A DNA stretch of 64,000 nucleotides. Origin: Desulfonatronovibrio hydrogenovorans DSM 9292 (GTDB lineage Bacteria; Desulfobacterota; Desulfovibrionia; Desulfovibrionales; Desulfonatronovibrionaceae). The translations under genes were made by a program, and so were the position numbers. This document shows, one piece after another, positions 7,334 to 16,034 of this stretch (position 1 is the first letter of the stretch; every line of letters begins with the position of its first letter). The stretch is taken from NCBI RefSeq assembly GCF_000686525.1, contig NZ_KK365986.1, positions 170,785 to 234,784 on the forward strand, in the 5' to 3' direction. Under the pieces are notes generated by a model that worked only from the letters and a program-made list of their open reading frames with translations, was not told the DNA's origin and made no database searches.

Positions 7334-7751
7334 TTGATATTCAGAAAACATTCTGCCATGGAGGGACGATCCAGCAGCAGAGGCAACTGCCAGGACTAAT
7401 CCATAATTCTGGGTTGGGTTATACTCAGAAGTAATGGTTACTGGCTGTGACACCCTCAGAAGACCAGCATTATCCTGAACAGCTCAGCTTGCCAGTCATG
7501 GCCGGTCCAGTGTTATCTTTAGCAGTCTTAATTTTGCAGCTAAAGCTCCGGGCTGTCTTCAGCCAGTAAACTGGAAAGGCCCTGTAAAAGCTTCCTTCAG
7601 GCAAGGATGGCTGAAAAATATCTGAGGAGCACTGAGCAATGTGCTTTAAGACTTTCATCGGTTTGTAAAGAGGCATATCATCCATGGCCGGGTCAGGGTC
7701 AGAATCTTTCAGCTGGATCTGCAGAAAATAAAAACATGCCATGATGCTGAA

Positions 7752-7777
7752 AATTATTTTCAAAATAATTATTGACA
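7752..7777 (+). promoter_or_regulatory. Perfect 19-bp palindrome next to a TTGACA upstream of the DUF4198 gene
   Basis: AATTATTTTCAAAATAATT (7752-7770) is a perfect inverted repeat with 9-bp arms. It is followed one base later by TTGACA (7772-7777). A metal or redox regulator could bind here and control the downstream DUF4198 gene. The rest of the 7341-7968 gap shows no convincing gene, although a weaker Fur-like match (12 of 19) lies near 7871-7889. Confidence 0.45.
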
Positions 7778-7968
7778 GAGATGCACTTTTTCAGCTACCT
7801 GATTGTCGTTCTCAAATTCAAATGTTCCTCGGGGCAGCCCAGATTTTTTATCTGTTTCAGCAGGGGCATTGAAAATGATTCTGTGTTTCATGTTTTTTTA
7901 AGGCATTTATTTGAAAATTGGAGGGAAAGAGCTTTGCTGTCTTTTCTTCCCTAAAAAGGAGGTTTTTG

Positions 7969-8697
7969 ATGAAAAAAGGTATTATTGTTCTGGCCCTGGC
8001 CGCCAATCTGGTATTGATGAGTGCTGTCAGCGCCCTGGCCCATTGCATCTGGGCCGAGGTCCCGACCAGGGTGGATGTGGGGCAGGAATTCGGGATAACC
8101 GCTTTTTATGCAGATCCTGATGATCCCCTGGATGAAAGGGATCTGACCAATCTTAATCTTTATGTATTCAAACCCAATGGTCAGACCGTAGAAATTCCCC
8201 TGGAAGAGAAAGCCGCCCATTATGAGGCAGTGGCCAAGCTGACCAATGCCGGGCAGCACTTGTTCGTGCTGGAGCGGGATCCCAACAGACACAGATTGAC
8301 GGAAATCAGGGATTTCAGCAAGGCTGTGACCTGGGCTGGCCAGCAGGGCTCAATCCTTCATGATCCGGTCGGGATTCCCCTGGAAATCAATCCTGTGGAA
8401 GTTGTGGAACTGGACAACGGCCAGGTGGAAATGACCGTCCAGGTACTGTATAATGGAAATCCTGTAGGTGGTGGTGAAATAGAGGTCTTTAAATCCGTTG
8501 ATCCGACCTCATTTTTATATGAGGAGATTGCCGAACTTGATGTACCGGCTACCGGCACGGTCAGCCTGGTTCTTGATCCGTCCCGCAAATACGTCTTTGA
8601 AACCGACCACAGGGTCCCGGCCAGGGAAATATCCGGTACCGGCATGGCCATTACTGAGGTCCGGTTCCGCTCCACTCTTTTTGTTGGAGCCAACTAG
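7969..8697 (+). CDS. DUF4198 domain periplasmic protein
   Basis: This 242-aa protein has a clear Sec signal peptide (MKKGIIVLALAANLVL... to ALA) and a mature N-terminus beginning His-Cys. The His immediately after the cleavage site, the early WAEVP segment, and a second half of Ig-like strands (VEMTVQVLYNGNPVGGGEIEVF, then YVFETDHRVP) fit DUF4198. That family is often linked to cobalt, nickel or other metal uptake and sits in the periplasm. I chose the ATG at 7969 because AAGGAGG lies 7 bases upstream. The gene stands alone between a palindromic upstream site and a strong terminator. Confidence 0.82.
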   Translation: MKKGIIVLALAANLVLMSAVSALAHCIWAEVPTRVDVGQEFGITAFYADPDDPLDERDLTNLNLYVFKPNGQTVEIPLEEKAAHYEAVAKLTNAGQHLFVLERDPNRHRLTEIRDFSKAVTWAGQQGSILHDPVGIPLEINPVEVVELDNGQVEMTVQVLYNGNPVGGGEIEVFKSVDPTSFLYEEIAELDVPATGTVSLVLDPSRKYVFETDHRVPAREISGTGMAITEVRFRSTLFVGAN

Positions 8698-8715
8698 CTC
8701 ACCCTCCTATTCATT

Positions 8716-8754
8716 CACCCGGGAGAAATGTTCTTTTTCTCCCGGGTGTTTTTT
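8716..8754 (+). terminator. Intrinsic terminator of the DUF4198 gene
   Basis: CACCCGGGAGAAA (8716-8728) pairs with TTTCTCCCGGGTG (8736-8748), and the stem is followed by a run of T. The stem is long and GC-rich, 19 bases after the stop codon. Confidence 0.9.
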
Positions 8755-8790
8755 CAGGTCACCCCCTGGACAGCAGGCTGTCAAAACAAA

Positions 8791-8822
8791 AAAGGCTTAG
8801 AAGTAGTTTCTTCTAAGCCTTT
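8791..8822 (-). terminator. Hairpin downstream of the initiator tRNA gene
   Basis: AAAGGCTTAGAAG (8791-8803) and CTTCTAAGCCTTT (8810-8822) form a 13-bp perfect stem. It starts 9 bases past the 3' end of the tRNA on the minus strand and is followed by TTTGTTTTG. Plus-strand reading also ends in a T-rich stretch, so it may act in both directions. Confidence 0.8.
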
Positions 8823-8830
8823 ATTTTTAT

Positions 8831-8907
<77 letters not shown>

Positions 8908-9114
8908 TCAAGGAATTTGTATTCATAGTACTCTGTCTATTCCATGTCAATGTTTATTTTCAGAAAATTGTTTTCAGGTTGAGTTAGGACATTAAAAGCT
9001 GCATTTCCAGGGTGATAGCTTAAAGCAGATGATTCCATGGTCACAAATTCTTGCTCTAAGTCGAATCTTTTACTATCTGCAAATTTACATCAATTGATTT
9101 GCAGGGTGTTTAAC

Positions 9115-10539
9115 GTGAAGTATAAAATTGGCCTTATCGGGCCGGGCAAACTCCTCAGCCATGTAGTTGGAAAACTGGGCAGAAGCATGCCGGAATCTTC
9201 CGGAAAGGTGACCGGGGTGTGCATAACCGACCAGGAGGTTTTTGAGCATGGGGTTCCTGCTTATTCTCAGTGGAGGGACCTGGTAAAAAACATCAGCCCG
9301 GATTATGTGATGGTTTTAACCAGGGATCAGGAACTGAGGGCGGATATCCGGCAAAACCTGCCTGGCCACATTGACCTGGCTGAGGAACTTCCGGGCAAGC
9401 TGGGAACAGTGAACATGATTACCATGGCAGTGTTGAAAAAAAAGGTCGAGAAGAAGAAACGCTTTTTGACAAGCATGGTGGAGGCTTTTCCCTTTGCAGC
9501 CGTCATCTTCAACAGGTTCGGAGTGGTCTCGCACTGGAACAGCGGGTGTGAGGACCTGACCGGGGTAAAAGCTGAAGATGTGGTTGGCAGTCAGGATGTC
9601 GGCAGGGCCTTTTACGACCATGAACGGCCATTGATCGGTCAGATGCTGTTAAAGGATTACTCATCCTCCCAGTACAGGCGTTTTTTCCCATCCCCTGATC
9701 TGGACATCGACCTTGATCAAGGATCAGTGGTGGTCAAAGGTTTCATGGGATACAGGGGCAAGATCCAGGGATACTACCAGGTGACCGCCCAGAAGATCGT
9801 GCTGGATGGGCAGGTCATCGGAGCAATAGAACTTATCCAGGATCTCAACGCCCTGACATTTCTGCAGGAAGAAGCCGCCAGGAAGCAGGCAGCCCTGCAC
9901 AGCATAGTCAATCACCTGCCATTTCCCATGGTCCAGACCACATTGCAGGGAAGTGTGATCTTTATCAACAAGACCGCCCTGGATTTTCTGGGTGAAATGT
10001 CCGGAGCCGACCCTCAGGATTTGCCTCTGAATATCTTCAAGGTCTATCCTGAGCTGGAGAATGAGTTTTCATCATTTCTAAGGGGACTGGCTAAGGAAAA
10101 AGATGACCTTTATCATCAGGAAAGGCAGCACAGCAAGATCATCTACAGAGAAGGATCCAGCCTGGATGTGACCTGTCTCAGTCCGCCCGGCCAGAGCAGT
10201 GAACTGATCTGGATCATCCGCAATGTTTCCCATAAGGAAAGAGAGTCCCAGCTGAATACAGCTCTGGCCATGGTCGGAACCATCAGCCACGAACTGTCTC
10301 AGCCCCTGACAGCCATTATTAATTCGTCTCAACTGCTGTCCAGAACAAAGCCTGAGGATGTGGAGCGGGCCAGGAGACATCAAAAAATTATTAATGAACA
10401 GGGTGAGAGGCTGTTTGGAATATATAGAAAGCTTCAGAATATAACTCAGGTCCGGATGCAGAAATATCTGGACACCCAGATTCTTGACCTGGACGAGTCA
10501 GCCGAAGAAATGAGGGCTGTTGAGGACAAAAAGAAATGA
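9115..10539 (+). CDS. PAS-domain histidine kinase-like protein lacking the ATPase domain
   Basis: This protein is 474 aa from the GTG at 9115; an ATG at 9037 would add 26 residues with little sense. Residues 1-110 look like a small Rossmann-type unit (YKIGLIGPGKLLSHVVGKL). Two PAS-like domains follow (about 120-265 and 270-375). A HisKA dimerisation helix has the H-box SHELSQPLTA with the phosphorylatable His at residue 392. The protein then ends about 80 residues later, where a full kinase would have N, G1 and G2 boxes, so HATPase_c is missing. It may accept phosphate from another kinase, act as a scaffold or be a degenerate sensor. No cognate response regulator is adjacent. Confidence 0.75.
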   Translation: MKYKIGLIGPGKLLSHVVGKLGRSMPESSGKVTGVCITDQEVFEHGVPAYSQWRDLVKNISPDYVMVLTRDQELRADIRQNLPGHIDLAEELPGKLGTVNMITMAVLKKKVEKKKRFLTSMVEAFPFAAVIFNRFGVVSHWNSGCEDLTGVKAEDVVGSQDVGRAFYDHERPLIGQMLLKDYSSSQYRRFFPSPDLDIDLDQGSVVVKGFMGYRGKIQGYYQVTAQKIVLDGQVIGAIELIQDLNALTFLQEEAARKQAALHSIVNHLPFPMVQTTLQGSVIFINKTALDFLGEMSGADPQDLPLNIFKVYPELENEFSSFLRGLAKEKDDLYHQERQHSKIIYREGSSLDVTCLSPPGQSSELIWIIRNVSHKERESQLNTALAMVGTISHELSQPLTAIINSSQLLSRTKPEDVERARRHQKIINEQGERLFGIYRKLQNITQVRMQKYLDTQILDLDESAEEMRAVEDKKK

Positions 10540-10577
10540 GGAATTACTGAATCTTCAGAAAAGCCGGTTCTAAAACA

Positions 10578-10603
10578 GCCTTGACCGGGTCAGGCCGGTT
10601 TTT
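10578..10603 (+). terminator. Terminator between the PAS kinase-like gene and livF
   Basis: GCCTTGACC pairs with GGGTCAGGC across a tight loop with one bulge, followed by CGGTTTTT. It lies in the 76-base gap between two convergent genes. Confidence 0.55.
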
Positions 10604-10615
10604 CAGGAAAGGCAG

Positions 10616-11323
10616 CTAATCCATCCCCAGGTAAGCCTCCTGGACACTGGGGTTTTCCATGAGTTCCTTTGCAGTTCCCTGCAAGATGATTTTTCCGGTT
10701 TCCAGAACATAGCCTTTGTGGGCGGTCTGCAGGGCCATCTGGGCGTTCTGCTCCACCAGAAGGATGGTGGTGCCCTGGGAATTGATCCTGGTTATGACTT
10801 CAAAGATATTTTCCACCACAATGGGAGCCAGGCCCAGAGACGGCTCATCCAGCAGCAGGAGCTTTGGCCTGGCCATGAGGGCCCTGGCAATGGCCAGCAT
10901 CTGCTGCTCGCCGCCGGAAAGGGTTCCTCCGGCCTGTTTTCTGCGTTCCCCCAGAATGGGGAAGAGTTCAAAGGCGTGTTTTTCGTCCAGCTTTATGCCT
11001 TTGCGGTCTTTTCTCAGATAAGCGCCCATAAGCAGGTTTTCATAAACAGTGAGTCTGGGAAAAATCATTCTTCCTTCAGGGACCTGGGTGATGCCCATGG
11101 AAACTATACCATCGGTGGGTGCATTGGTAATCTCCTGACCCTGGAAAAAGATCCTGCCCTGCCTGGGTCTGGTGATTCCGCTGATGCTCATAAGGGTGGT
11201 GGACTTGCCTGCCCCGTTGGACCCGATGAGAGTAACGATTTCACCCTGTTTTACCTCCAGGCTCAGGCCCTTGATGGCGTGAATGTTCCCATAATAAGTG
11301 TGAATGTCTTCAACCTTAAGCAT
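10616..11323 (-). CDS. livF: Branched-chain amino-acid ABC transporter ATPase LivF
   Basis: This 235-aa ABC ATPase powers uptake of branched-chain amino acids at the inner membrane. Walker A is GSNGAGKST, the signature is LSGGEQQMLAIARAL, Walker B is LLLLDEPSLGLAP and the switch His is in LLVEQNA. The LivF-specific features QVPEGRMIFPRLTVYENL and TYYGNIHAIKG are present. I chose the ATG at 11323, which follows GGGGAG. It overlaps the end of livG by 8 bases, indicating translational coupling. It is the last gene of the liv operon. Confidence 0.95.
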   Translation of the reverse strand: MLKVEDIHTYYGNIHAIKGLSLEVKQGEIVTLIGSNGAGKSTTLMSISGITRPRQGRIFFQGQEITNAPTDGIVSMGITQVPEGRMIFPRLTVYENLLMGAYLRKDRKGIKLDEKHAFELFPILGERRKQAGGTLSGGEQQMLAIARALMARPKLLLLDEPSLGLAPIVVENIFEVITRINSQGTTILLVEQNAQMALQTAHKGYVLETGKIILQGTAKELMENPSVQEAYLGMD

Positions 11324-12098
11324 CAGCAGCTCCCCGGCCCAGATAGGCCTCAATGACCTTGGGGTTTTCCCTGATTTCCCTGGGACCCCCCTGGGCGATC
11401 TTTATCCCGTGATCCAGAACCACCAGCCGTTTACAGATGGTCATCACCAGTTTCATATCATGTTCAATAAGGATGACGGTTATTCCAAGATCAGAAATCC
11501 GGTGGATCAGTTCTGTCAGAGCCCTGGTTTCTTTGGGGTTCATCCCGGCGGCCGGTTCATCCAGAAGGAGAAGTCTTGGCTCGGTGGCCAGGGATCTGGC
11601 AATTTCCAGCTTGCGCTGGAACCCGTAGGACAGACTGGCAGCCGGATAAAAAGCAAATTTTTCCAGACCGACAAACTTGAGCCACTCCATGGACTGATCA
11701 ACAATTTCCTGTTCTTCCTGCTTCTGGGATCTGGTCCGGAACACTGAACCGAAAAAATTGGCCTTGGTCCGGCAGTGGCGACCGATGCGCACATTGTCCA
11801 GCACAGTCAGGGCTGAAAAGAGCCGGATATTCTGAAAAGTTCTGGCTACGCCCAGATAAGTCATTTTTTCCGGTTTATAGCCGTTTATCCGGATGTTCTT
11901 ATCTTCCACCTGGAAGTGCATGTTCCCGGAAGTGGGTTTGAGCACCCCGGAAATGCAGTTGAACATGGTGCTTTTACCGGCCCCGTTGGGACCGATAAGA
12001 CCCAGGATTTCACGGTGTTTTACATGAAAGCTCACGTCGGCCAGGGCCAGGAGCCCGCCAAAGCGCATGGTCAGACTGTCAATATCCAGAATATTCAT
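11316..12098 (-). CDS. livG: Branched-chain amino-acid ABC transporter ATPase LivG
   Basis: This 260-aa ABC ATPase is the partner of LivF. Walker A is GPNGAGKST, the signature region is [15 protein letters not shown], Walker B is [13 protein letters not shown] and the switch His is in LIEHDM. The [10 protein letters not shown] and [11 protein letters not shown] segments are typical of LivG. Its signature reads SYGFQ rather than the common SYGQQ. The gene begins 2 bases after the livM stop. Confidence 0.95.
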   Translation of the reverse strand: MNILDIDSLTMRFGGLLALADVSFHVKHREILGLIGPNGAGKSTMFNCISGVLKPTSGNMHFQVEDKNIRINGYKPEKMTYLGVARTFQNIRLFSALTVLDNVRIGRHCRTKANFFGSVFRTRSQKQEEQEIVDQSMEWLKFVGLEKFAFYPAASLSYGFQRKLEIARSLATEPRLLLLDEPAAGMNPKETRALTELIHRISDLGITVILIEHDMKLVMTICKRLVVLDHGIKIAQGGPREIRENPKVIEAYLGRGAADA

Positions 12099-12100
12099 TA

Positions 12101-13141
12101 TCAGGAAGAACCAAGCTCTTTTTTAAGTTTTATCAGCATGGGGTTTTTCAAAGAAGTTGTTGCAATGCTCGGAAAGAATCCGGCCGGCTTGAAGCGCATC
12201 ATCAGGACCATGATCAGTCCGTAGGCCAGAAACCTGGTCTCAGCCGGCAGGCCAAGGGTGGGCAGGACCATCCTGAGCACTTCACCCAGAGCGATGAGCA
12301 CGGCCGCTCCCACCAGACTGCCTTTGAAGTTGCCCAGGCCTCCCAGGACCACCATGCACAGGACCAGAAACGACTCCCAGAATTTAAACATGTCTGGAGA
12401 GAGGAACATGGTCCACCTGGCCAGAAATGCTCCGCCTACAGCCCCAATGGCAGCGGAGATGGCAAAGCCGATGACCTTGTAGGTCAGGAGGTTGACGCCG
12501 CAGCTGGAGGCAGCAATGGGGTCTTCCCTGATGGCGAACCAGGCCCTGCCCAGCCGGGAGTCTTCCATGCGTCCCATGATGATGTAGACCAGAAGGACCA
12601 TGAATATGCCCAGATAGAAATAAGGCCTGAGTCCGAAAAATTCCCAGTACCAGTCCCATTCAGGGTTGATGAGCCTGGACAGCCATGAGAGGTCGATACT
12701 GACCGGAGCAATACCTGGAAGTCCCAGAGGTCCCCGGGTCAGCCAGATTTCATTGGTCAGGAATAAAACCACAAGTTCTGAAAAACCGAATGTGACTATG
12801 GCGAAATAGTCACCGGTGAGACGCAGGGTGGGTGCGCCCAGCAGAACTCCCCATATGGCCCCGTTGAGGGCGGCCAGGGGGACAATGACCCAGAAGGACA
12901 GGCCGAAATGAATAGTCAGTAATCCGGCTGTATAGGCCCCTATACCGTAAAAGCCCACATAGCCCAGGTCCAGAAGCCCGCAAAAGCCCGGAACGATGTT
13001 CAGACCCATGGCCAGGACCATGTAGACCATGATCAGGACCATTACGTGCAGAACATACTCGCTGGCAAAGGCAAAGAGCGGATAGGAGAGGACAGCAGCC
13101 AGAACCAGGTATTTGATGGCGGTTTTAAGGTTGATGTTCAT
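12101..13141 (-). CDS. livM: Branched-chain amino-acid ABC transporter permease LivM
   Basis: This 346-aa integral membrane permease has about nine hydrophobic helices. Family landmarks include GLNIVPGFCGLLDLGYVGFYGIGAY (the G-x-x-G-x-L-x-x-G-x-x-x-F motif), APTLRLTGDYFAIVTFGF and the cytoplasmic coupling segment DSRLGRAWFAIREDPIAA. The C-terminus runs about 30 residues past the last helix. It lies 3 bases after livH in the same operon. Confidence 0.95.
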   Translation of the reverse strand: MNINLKTAIKYLVLAAVLSYPLFAFASEYVLHVMVLIMVYMVLAMGLNIVPGFCGLLDLGYVGFYGIGAYTAGLLTIHFGLSFWVIVPLAALNGAIWGVLLGAPTLRLTGDYFAIVTFGFSELVVLFLTNEIWLTRGPLGLPGIAPVSIDLSWLSRLINPEWDWYWEFFGLRPYFYLGIFMVLLVYIIMGRMEDSRLGRAWFAIREDPIAASSCGVNLLTYKVIGFAISAAIGAVGGAFLARWTMFLSPDMFKFWESFLVLCMVVLGGLGNFKGSLVGAAVLIALGEVLRMVLPTLGLPAETRFLAYGLIMVLMMRFKPAGFFPSIATTSLKNPMLIKLKKELGSS

Positions 13142-13144
13142 GGA

Positions 13145-14032
13145 TCAGACCTTTTCCACTGTTGATTTCCCAAGAATACCCGATGGCCTGAAAATTATCA
13201 CGGCGATCATTACAGCATAGGCTATGCCGTCCCGGTAAAGGGAGGAGATATAGCCGGCCCCCAGGGCTTCGGCTATTCCCAGGACTATCCCTCCGATCAT
13301 GGCCCCGGGGACCGATCCAATGCCGCCCAGGACAGCTGCGGCAAAGGCTTTTACCCCGGCTACATAGCCCATGGTAGGATAGAGGGTATTGTAATAGATG
13401 GCCACCATGATCCCAGCCACAGCACCCATGCTTGATCCCAAGGCAAAGGTGAAGGAAATGACCCGGTTGACATTGATTCCCATGAGGGCGGCACCGGTCC
13501 TGTTCTGGGACAGGGCCCGCATGGCCGTACCGACCCTGGTTTTGTTGATGATGAAAAATAGGACCAGCATCAGGGTGGAAGCCAGAACAAATATGGACAG
13601 CTGCATCCAGCTCACATTGGCATTGCCTATACTGAAGGCGGTGGTGCGCAGAAACGAGGGCAGAGCATCCTGGACAAAGGGCCTGGGTCTGCTGCCCCAG
13701 ATTATCATGGCCAGATTCTGGAGAAAGATGGACATGCCTATGGCGGTTATCAGGGCGGCCAGCCTGGGTGACTGGCGCAAGGGGCGATAGGCAAAGATGT
13801 CTAAAAGGACTCCGATCAGGGCGCAGCAGGCCATGGTCAGAACAATGACCACATAGAGGGGCAAGCCAAAGACAGTAATAAAGGTGACGGCCAGAAAGGC
13901 GGCCAGCATGAATATTTCCCCGTGGGCAAAGTTGATGAGCTGGATCACACCGTAAACCATGGTGTAGCCCACAGCAATGAGGGCATAGATCATGCCCAGG
14001 GTCAGGCCGTTGATGAGTTGTTGTTCAAGCAA
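13145..14032 (-). CDS. livH: Branched-chain amino-acid ABC transporter permease LivH
   Basis: This 295-aa permease has eight or more membrane helices. The N-terminal LINGLTLGMIYALIAVGYTMVYG and INFAHGEIFML motifs are diagnostic, as is the coupling loop TRVGTAMRALSQNRTGAALMGIN. The start is a TTG; AAGGA lies 7 bases upstream and no in-frame ATG is available. It is separated from livK by 194 bases that include a hairpin. Confidence 0.94.
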   Translation of the reverse strand: MLEQQLINGLTLGMIYALIAVGYTMVYGVIQLINFAHGEIFMLAAFLAVTFITVFGLPLYVVIVLTMACCALIGVLLDIFAYRPLRQSPRLAALITAIGMSIFLQNLAMIIWGSRPRPFVQDALPSFLRTTAFSIGNANVSWMQLSIFVLASTLMLVLFFIINKTRVGTAMRALSQNRTGAALMGINVNRVISFTFALGSSMGAVAGIMVAIYYNTLYPTMGYVAGVKAFAAAVLGGIGSVPGAMIGGIVLGIAEALGAGYISSLYRDGIAYAVMIAVIIFRPSGILGKSTVEKV

Positions 14033-14162
14033 GGGATCATCCTTGGTCAGGTGAGCCGATATGGTATTGATGAAGGTTTAGAAAAAATGATTCAGCCACA
14101 GCTATCTTCAAGTCCGGCAGCCAGGTCCGCCGAATCAGTCGACAATGGTCAGTACATCCATA

Positions 14163-14202
14163 AAACAAGGCAGGCCGGACTTTTGTCCAGTCTGCCTTGT
14201 TT
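14163..14202 (-). terminator. Hairpin between livK and livH (partial terminator)
   Basis: AAACAAGGCAG (14163-14173) and CTGCCTTGTTT (14192-14202) form an 11-bp perfect stem with an inner GGAC/GTCC pair. On the minus strand it is followed by TTTTATGG. It probably reduces readthrough so that the binding protein is made in excess over the membrane components, as is common in ABC uptake operons. Confidence 0.7.
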
Positions 14203-14226
14203 GTCAAGTAGTAATGAGTTCAATGC

Positions 14227-15381
14227 TTAATCAAGCTGAATCGGCGCAGCAACAAACTGTCCATCCTGGACTTTTTTGACAAAAGCGGGCTTGAGGGAGT
14301 CTCCTTTTTCATTGAAATAGGTCAGCCCGGCGATGCCGTGGTATCCCTTTTCAGGAGAGTTCATGGAAGCCAGGTACTCCCTGATCTTGGCCCGGTCTGC
14401 CCCGGCCTCGGCAATGGCCTGCAGAAGAATCCCTGCTGCATCGTAGGCATTGGCGCTCATCCAGTCCACTTCACGGTCAAAGCGTTCCCTGAAGTTCTGG
14501 AGAAAGGCCTCAGCTTCGCCTTCAGCCACGTCAGGCAAAAATGGTACAGTCAGGTAGGTGTTTTCAGCGGATGATCCGGCCAGGCTGATGTAATCGGCAT
14601 TGTCAAAGCCGTCGGCTCCGAATTTGGCCACTTTCATGCCCAGGTTGTCGGCCTGCCCGGCAATGAGAGCGCCTTCAGGGTAGTATCCGGAGATGAACAG
14701 GCCATCGGGATTGCTGCCGCGAAGTCTGGTCAGCTGAGGATTAAAGTCTGAAGCTCCCTTGATATATGCTTCCTGGCCCACGATATTCAGGCCCAGTTCC
14801 CTGGCCTTGTTGACAAAGGCGTCCTTGAGTCCGATGCCATAGTCGTTGTTTTCATAAAATACAGCAATGTTCTGCAGTTCAAGGACTTCATTGACGTACC
14901 TGGCCAGGAATTCTCCCTGGTAGTCGTCACGGTAGACAACCCGGAAGGCCCAGGTATTGCCGTTGCGGTCCTTGCTCTGGTCACTGATGGCCACGCTGGT
15001 GGCAGTGGGGGAGATGACCGGAACGCCCTGACGCAGATATGTGGGCAGGGCAGCCAGATGGGCAGATGAGCAGAGATGGCCTACCACGCCGACAATATTC
15101 CTGTTCTGGGCAATGCGCGAGGAAACAGTGGCAGCCTCCCTGGGCTCACACTGTTCGTCCATCCACTCCACCTGGATCTGCTGACCGTTGATTCCGCCCT
15201 GGGCGTTGATTTCCTCGACTTTAAGGGTGACTCCGGCTCTTACGTTGTCGCCGTAGGCGGCCAGGGCACCTGTAAACGGTGAAGCCACCGCAATCCTGAT
15301 GGTCTGGGCCATGGACGGCGAGCTCAAAAAAAGCACAAGCAAAAAGGCCGTCACAGCCTTGAACCAATTTTTACCACTCAT
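14227..15381 (-). CDS. livK: Branched-chain amino-acid periplasmic binding protein LivK
   Basis: This 384-aa protein has a Sec signal peptide (KNWFKAVTAFLLVLFLSSPSMAQ) and a type-1 periplasmic binding fold. Motifs include IRIAVASPFTGALAAYG, the VGVVGHLCSSAHLAALP ligand segment, VISPTATS, and FRVVYRDDYQG. It delivers branched-chain or related amino acids to LivHMGF. GGAGG lies just before the ATG. It is the promoter-proximal gene of the liv unit. Confidence 0.94.
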   Translation of the reverse strand: MSGKNWFKAVTAFLLVLFLSSPSMAQTIRIAVASPFTGALAAYGDNVRAGVTLKVEEINAQGGINGQQIQVEWMDEQCEPREAATVSSRIAQNRNIVGVVGHLCSSAHLAALPTYLRQGVPVISPTATSVAISDQSKDRNGNTWAFRVVYRDDYQGEFLARYVNEVLELQNIAVFYENNDYGIGLKDAFVNKARELGLNIVGQEAYIKGASDFNPQLTRLRGSNPDGLFISGYYPEGALIAGQADNLGMKVAKFGADGFDNADYISLAGSSAENTYLTVPFLPDVAEGEAEAFLQNFRERFDREVDWMSANAYDAAGILLQAIAEAGADRAKIREYLASMNSPEKGYHGIAGLTYFNEKGDSLKPAFVKKVQDGQFVAAPIQLD

Positions 15382-15531
15382 TTCAACCTCCTGAGAAAAA
15401 GTTGTACTTAAAAAGAATTAAGAAGCCGGACAAGACACATTTTTGTCAAGAGGTTATTGTAAAGAAGACAGGTCTGTTAATCAAGACCTGACAGGTAAAA
15501 AATTTAAGCAGGGATATAAGGGGGATGAAAT

Positions 15532-15557
15532 CCGGGGGAAGCCAATGGTTCCCCCGG
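15532..15557 (-). terminator. Hairpin downstream of the 116-aa gene
   Basis: CCGGGGGAA (15532-15540) pairs perfectly with TTCCCCCGG (15549-15557) across an 8-base loop. On the minus strand it lies 10 bases past the stop codon and is followed by a weak T stretch (ATTTCATC). It may be an imperfect terminator or a processing hairpin. Confidence 0.45.
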
Positions 15558-15566
15558 CACTAAAGG

Positions 15567-15917
15567 TCAGCCTTTTTTATTGAGGTATGAACTGAACATG
15601 GGGGTGATGGATGAGCATTTTTTGTAGCCGGTCAATCTCTGGTTTTCGCCTTTGACCCTTTTTAATTCTTCCCTGAGGGTTCCGTGCAGTTTTCTGGCTG
15701 AGTCAGTCAGCTGAAACTGCATTTTCTGCAGCTTCTTCAGTTTTTCAGTAAACTGCTCAGGCCGGGCCGAGGAGCTGGAAGAAAAAAGCTCGTCAAATAT
15801 TTTTGCCCGTTCTTCAGCCAGTTCATGGGCCTGTTCAATGTCTTCCTCCTCAAGGCTGGCCAGTTCTCTGCAGCTTAAATCATAGGCCAGGTCGAGTCGG
15901 GCTGATGCGTTGTTCAT
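15567..15917 (-). CDS. Helical hypothetical protein (coiled coil), 116 aa
   Basis: The protein is almost entirely helical and charged: LASLEEEDIEQAHELAEERAKIFDEL, a Ser-rich linker (FSSSSSARPEQ), then EKLKKLQKMQFQLTDSARKLHGTLREELKRVK. Its size and helical hairpin layout are like FlgN-type secretion chaperones, but no decisive signature is seen, so the function is open. The gene starts with a good GGAAGGAGA site and follows another helical-protein gene (16035-16634) by 117 bases on the same strand. Confidence 0.6.
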   Translation of the reverse strand: MNNASARLDLAYDLSCRELASLEEEDIEQAHELAEERAKIFDELFSSSSSARPEQFTEKLKKLQKMQFQLTDSARKLHGTLREELKRVKGENQRLTGYKKCSSITPMFSSYLNKKG

Positions 15918-16034
15918 GGGATCTCCTTCCAGGGATTTCTTAATGGGTGGCTGAGTAGTTGGGCTGTCCTGGCAGGACAGGACCCGGACCAGTGGGTTTG
16001 AGTCCCTTTTGCTTAAGGGCTGGTCCTGTTTTTT

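Noticed and set aside
7470..7763. Minus-strand frame of 97 codons between the ATPase operon and DUF4198 gene
   Set aside because: No ribosome site; composition is that of non-coding DNA, and its start lies in the palindrome region.
15960..16034. Hairpin with T run between the two helical-protein genes as a terminator
   Set aside because: The T run follows the hairpin only on the plus strand, where no gene ends; on the minus strand it would be preceded by the A run.
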